Assembly (NCBI GenBank): GCA_016929335.1
Contig: JAFGIY010000193.1
Location: 24,212 to 88,211, forward strand
Direction of reading: 5' to 3'
DNA length: 64,000 nt
DNA from: Acidobacteriota bacterium
GTDB lineage: Bacteria > Acidobacteriota > UBA6911
Shown: positions 62,002-64,000 of the stretch, piece by piece
Layout of the letters: the number at the start of each line of letters is the position of its first letter
Position numbering within the stretch: position 1 is the first letter of the stretch
Translations under genes and position numbers: made by a program
Notes under the pieces: model-generated
The model's database searches: none
The model's input: only the letters and a program-made list of their open reading frames with translations
What the model was told of the DNA's origin: nothing

Positions 62002-63762
62002 CTACCGACTGACTTTTATATGCAGTTCCCGGAGGTGTCCGGGATCGAGATCTGAAGGAGCGTCGAGCATAAGATCGCCGGCGCTTGCGGGTTTCGGGAA
62101 TGCGATTACCTCACGGATATTGGGTTCGTCTGCGAGAAGCATGACAAGGCGGTCGATTCCGGGCGCCATCCCTCCATGGGGCGGAGCGCCATACTCGAAC
62201 GCCTCCAGCATGTGACCGAACCGGTTCTGGATTTCTTCGTCTTTGTATCCCAGGCATCTGAAGATCCTTGACTGAATATCCCGGCGATGAATACGGATAC
62301 TGCCGCTCGAAAGCTCATATCCGTTGCATACCAGATCATAGGCATCACTCAGGACTTCACCGGGATTGCTCTCCAGCAGGTCCATGTGTTCCGCCTTTGG
62401 GCTGGTGAACGGGTGATGCATGAAACTCCATCGTTTTTCCTCTTCGTCCCACTCGAACATCGGGAAATCGATGATCCATGCAAAAGCCAGCAGGTCGGAT
62501 GGGGCCAGGTTCAGCCGGTCACGAAACTCCAGTCGCAGAGCGCCAAGCGCTTTGCAGGCCGCCGGCTGGTTGTCTGCAACAATGCAGGCGAGATCTCCCT
62601 CTCTTGCCTGCGTGATCCGGGCGATTGCGGATGCTTCCTCTTCGGCAACCGATTTTGCAATGGTTCCCCTGAGCCCCTCTGCAGTCCAGGCCAGCGTTGC
62701 CAGGCCTTTAGCTCCGGCCGACAGGACGAATTCCATGAGCTCATCGAAGTCCTTGCGGGAGTAATTTGCGCATCCCGGAGCAAGAATGCATTTGACTGCG
62801 CCGCCGGCCTGAAGCGTTTCGGCGATGAACCTGATAGATGAGCTTCGCAATGCATCGCCCAGATCGGCTATTTGCATCCCGAACCGGATATCCGGCTTAT
62901 CGGTTCCGTAAAGCTCCATGGCTTTCTTGTAGCTCATTTTGGGGAAGGGACTGAATATGCGTTTGTGCGGAGTAACCGCAGGGATCAGATTGGTAACAAG
63001 CTCTTCGACCACGGCGAGGACGTCGTCCCGTTCGACGAAGGACATCTCCAGATCCAGCTGGGTGAATTCAGGCTGGCGGTCCCCGCGCAAATCTTCGTCG
63101 CGCATGCATCGGGCGATCTGGAAGTATTTTTCAAAGCCGGCGACCATCAGGAGCTGTTTGAGCTGTTGCGGACTCTGCGGCAGGGCATAAAATTTTCCCG
63201 GTTGAACACGGCTGGGGACTACATAATCGCGCGCTCCTTCCGGCGTCGACTTGATCAGCATGGGCGTTTCAATCTCGATGAATCCCCGGCGGTCAAGGTG
63301 ATCGCGCATGAATTTGATGACCTTGTGGCGCAGAAACAGGTTTTTCTGCAAGCGGGCGCGGCGGAGATCGAGATAGCGATATTTCAGCCGTGTACTTTCA
63401 TCAGTCCTGTAGCCGTCATCGTCAAGCGGCATGGGCGCCGTTTTCGATGTATTCAGTATGTGAATGAACTGCGCGAGAACCTCAATCTCGCCGCTTGCCA
63501 GGTTGGGATTTTCCGATCCTTGCGGCCTCGGCTGCACAATTCCGGATGCCTGAATCACATATTCCGTCCTGATTTTATCCGCAGCATGAAATGCCTCGCC
63601 CCGGCTTCGGTCTGCTACCACTTGCACCAGGCCGGACCGGTCCCGGACTTCCAGAAATATCAGGTTGCCGTGGTCTCTCCTGCACTGAACCCATCCGGCG
63701 AGTGTGACGTTTTTGCCCGAATCCGATATCCGCAAATCCCCGCAATGGTGTGTTTTCAACAT
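62002..63762 (-). CDS. aspS: Aspartyl-tRNA synthetase
   Basis: 586 residues. An N-terminal OB-fold anticodon domain (VTLAGWVQCRRDHGNLIFLEVRDRSG, in part) leads to the class II catalytic core: motif 2 in QIARCMRDEDLRGDRQPEFTQLD (in part) near 215 and motif 3 in GMAPGIDRLVMLL near 530. The bacterial GAD insertion (about 290-410) is present. It charges tRNA-Asp; whether it is discriminating or not cannot be decided by eye. AGGGATT precedes the ATG. Monocistronic, with a repeat element 57 bases upstream. Confidence 0.96.
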   Translation of the reverse strand: MLKTHHCGDLRISDSGKNVTLAGWVQCRRDHGNLIFLEVRDRSGLVQVVADRSRGEAFHAADKIRTEYVIQASGIVQPRPQGSENPNLASGEIEVLAQFIHILNTSKTAPMPLDDDGYRTDESTRLKYRYLDLRRARLQKNLFLRHKVIKFMRDHLDRRGFIEIETPMLIKSTPEGARDYVVPSRVQPGKFYALPQSPQQLKQLLMVAGFEKYFQIARCMRDEDLRGDRQPEFTQLDLEMSFVERDDVLAVVEELVTNLIPAVTPHKRIFSPFPKMSYKKAMELYGTDKPDIRFGMQIADLGDALRSSSIRFIAETLQAGGAVKCILAPGCANYSRKDFDELMEFVLSAGAKGLATLAWTAEGLRGTIAKSVAEEEASAIARITQAREGDLACIVADNQPAACKALGALRLEFRDRLNLAPSDLLAFAWIIDFPMFEWDEEEKRWSFMHHPFTSPKAEHMDLLESNPGEVLSDAYDLVCNGYELSSGSIRIHRRDIQSRIFRCLGYKDEEIQNRFGHMLEAFEYGAPPHGGMAPGIDRLVMLLADEPNIREVIAFPKPASAGDLMLDAPSDLDPGHLRELHIKVSR

Positions 63763-63819
63763 AATCCCTGTACTTTTATTGCCGTTAATTGCGTGCTAAA
63801 TCTGCACGTCAGACCTGAA

Positions 63820-63915
63820 GAGATTGTCTCAAAACTCGACAAAAGACATAAAAACTGCAGCGGCGATGACGCAATCCAAAATTTCCATGTGGGTCGCGGC
63901 TGAAGCCGCGACCCC
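63820..63915 (-). repeat. Intergenic repeat element, copy 3 (reverse orientation)
   Basis: Read on the minus strand: GGGGTCGCGGCTTCAGCCGCGACCCACATGG (in halves), then TTTGGATTGCGTCATCGCCG and GAGTTTTGAGACAATCTC. Matches copies at 40540 and 59323. Lies upstream of aspS. The last 85 bases of the window show nothing recognisable. Confidence 0.8.
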
Positions 63916-64000
63916 TGGAGTTTATACATTTTCCTTAAGCCGTGAAAGCTGAATTCAGAGGGATCCTGCATTCATGCCGCGCTTTGCATGATCTTTCTAA

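Noticed and set aside
62872-63903. 343-residue plus-strand ORF
   Set aside because: Antisense shadow of aspS running into a repeat element.
1-64000. CRISPR arrays, rRNA, tRNA (including tRNA-Sec), prophage or IS transposase
   Set aside because: No regularly spaced repeats, no recognisable RNA gene and no transposase or integrase protein was seen in the window.

Overview
The window comes from a Gram-negative, largely anaerobic or microaerobic bacterium. The evidence is a TonB-dependent receptor, an OprP-type porin, lipoproteins, cytochrome bd oxidase, a tungsten-type aldehyde oxidoreductase and a full selenium-handling operon. Small secreted proteins with an AADxxGxW mature start, RNA polymerase sigma factors paired with small membrane anti-sigma proteins, and a serine hydrolase with tandem C-terminal repeats make me lean towards Acidobacteriota or a deltaproteobacterial-type lineage. 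The sequence alone does not settle the phylum. I see no rRNA, tRNA, CRISPR array, IS transposase or prophage.

Layout. 0-3.3 kb: arsenic resistance (partial acr3, arsC), a TauE/SafE exporter and a YqeB-type selenium-dependent molybdenum hydroxylase accessory protein. 3.3-8.0 kb: a putative tungstate/molybdate uptake operon on the minus strand (HTH plus binding-protein-like regulator, TupA-like binding protein, TonB-dependent receptor, small membrane/TOBE-like ORF). 8.3-17.5 kb: a tungsten enzyme and oxidative catabolism region (radical SAM maturase, MoaD-like protein, AOR-family enzyme, two PhlG-like DAPG-hydrolase domains with one fused to an AprA-like flavoprotein, an AprB-like ferredoxin, two LysR regulators). 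18.8-21.4 kb: GntR-regulated ABC exporter. 21.8-31.2 kb: two sigma/anti-sigma sets and hypothetical, TonB-like, L,D-transpeptidase and ORF6N genes. 31.3-36.0 kb: serine hydrolase and cydAB. 36.1-40.3 kb: sulfur operon (persulfide dioxygenase/rhodanese fusion, split YeeE/YedE pair, SulP). 40.7-42.0 kb: enolase. 42.6-47.9 kb: selenium operon (porin, YedE, YedF/TusA, cysteine desulfurase, DUF3343, SelD). 48-58.5 kb: hypothetical, YfhO-like, RsgA, GH2, PspC and GlcD-like genes. 58.6-64 kb: DedA, a long selenoprotein, a small secreted protein and AspS.

The main result is that two genes are interrupted by an in-frame UGA that almost certainly encodes selenocysteine, and ordinary ORF calling breaks both. 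SelD (46863-47915) carries Sec at residue 17, the catalytic position. A 588-residue UGSC-like protein (59557-61323, minus) carries Sec109 in a U-P-G-C motif. Each has a GC-rich hairpin with a GGU-containing loop just 3' of the UGA, as expected of a bacterial SECIS element. The SelD operon would therefore make the selenophosphate needed both for its own synthesis and for the UGSC-like protein.

The second theme is metal-cofactor economy. A tungstate-type binding protein sits with a TonB receptor and a sensor-like regulator, next to an AOR enzyme with its own radical SAM maturase and MoaD-like protein. The neighbouring fused flavoprotein-PhlG protein, stand-alone PhlG protein and ferredoxin suggest an undescribed C-C bond-cleaving and aldehyde-oxidising pathway.

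The intergenic regions hold several repeat families: a roughly 100-bp element built on a perfect 16-bp-arm palindrome (three copies), two smaller repeat families, a 169-bp element with terminal inverted repeats, and a GGGTCG-rich inverted repeat upstream of cydA.
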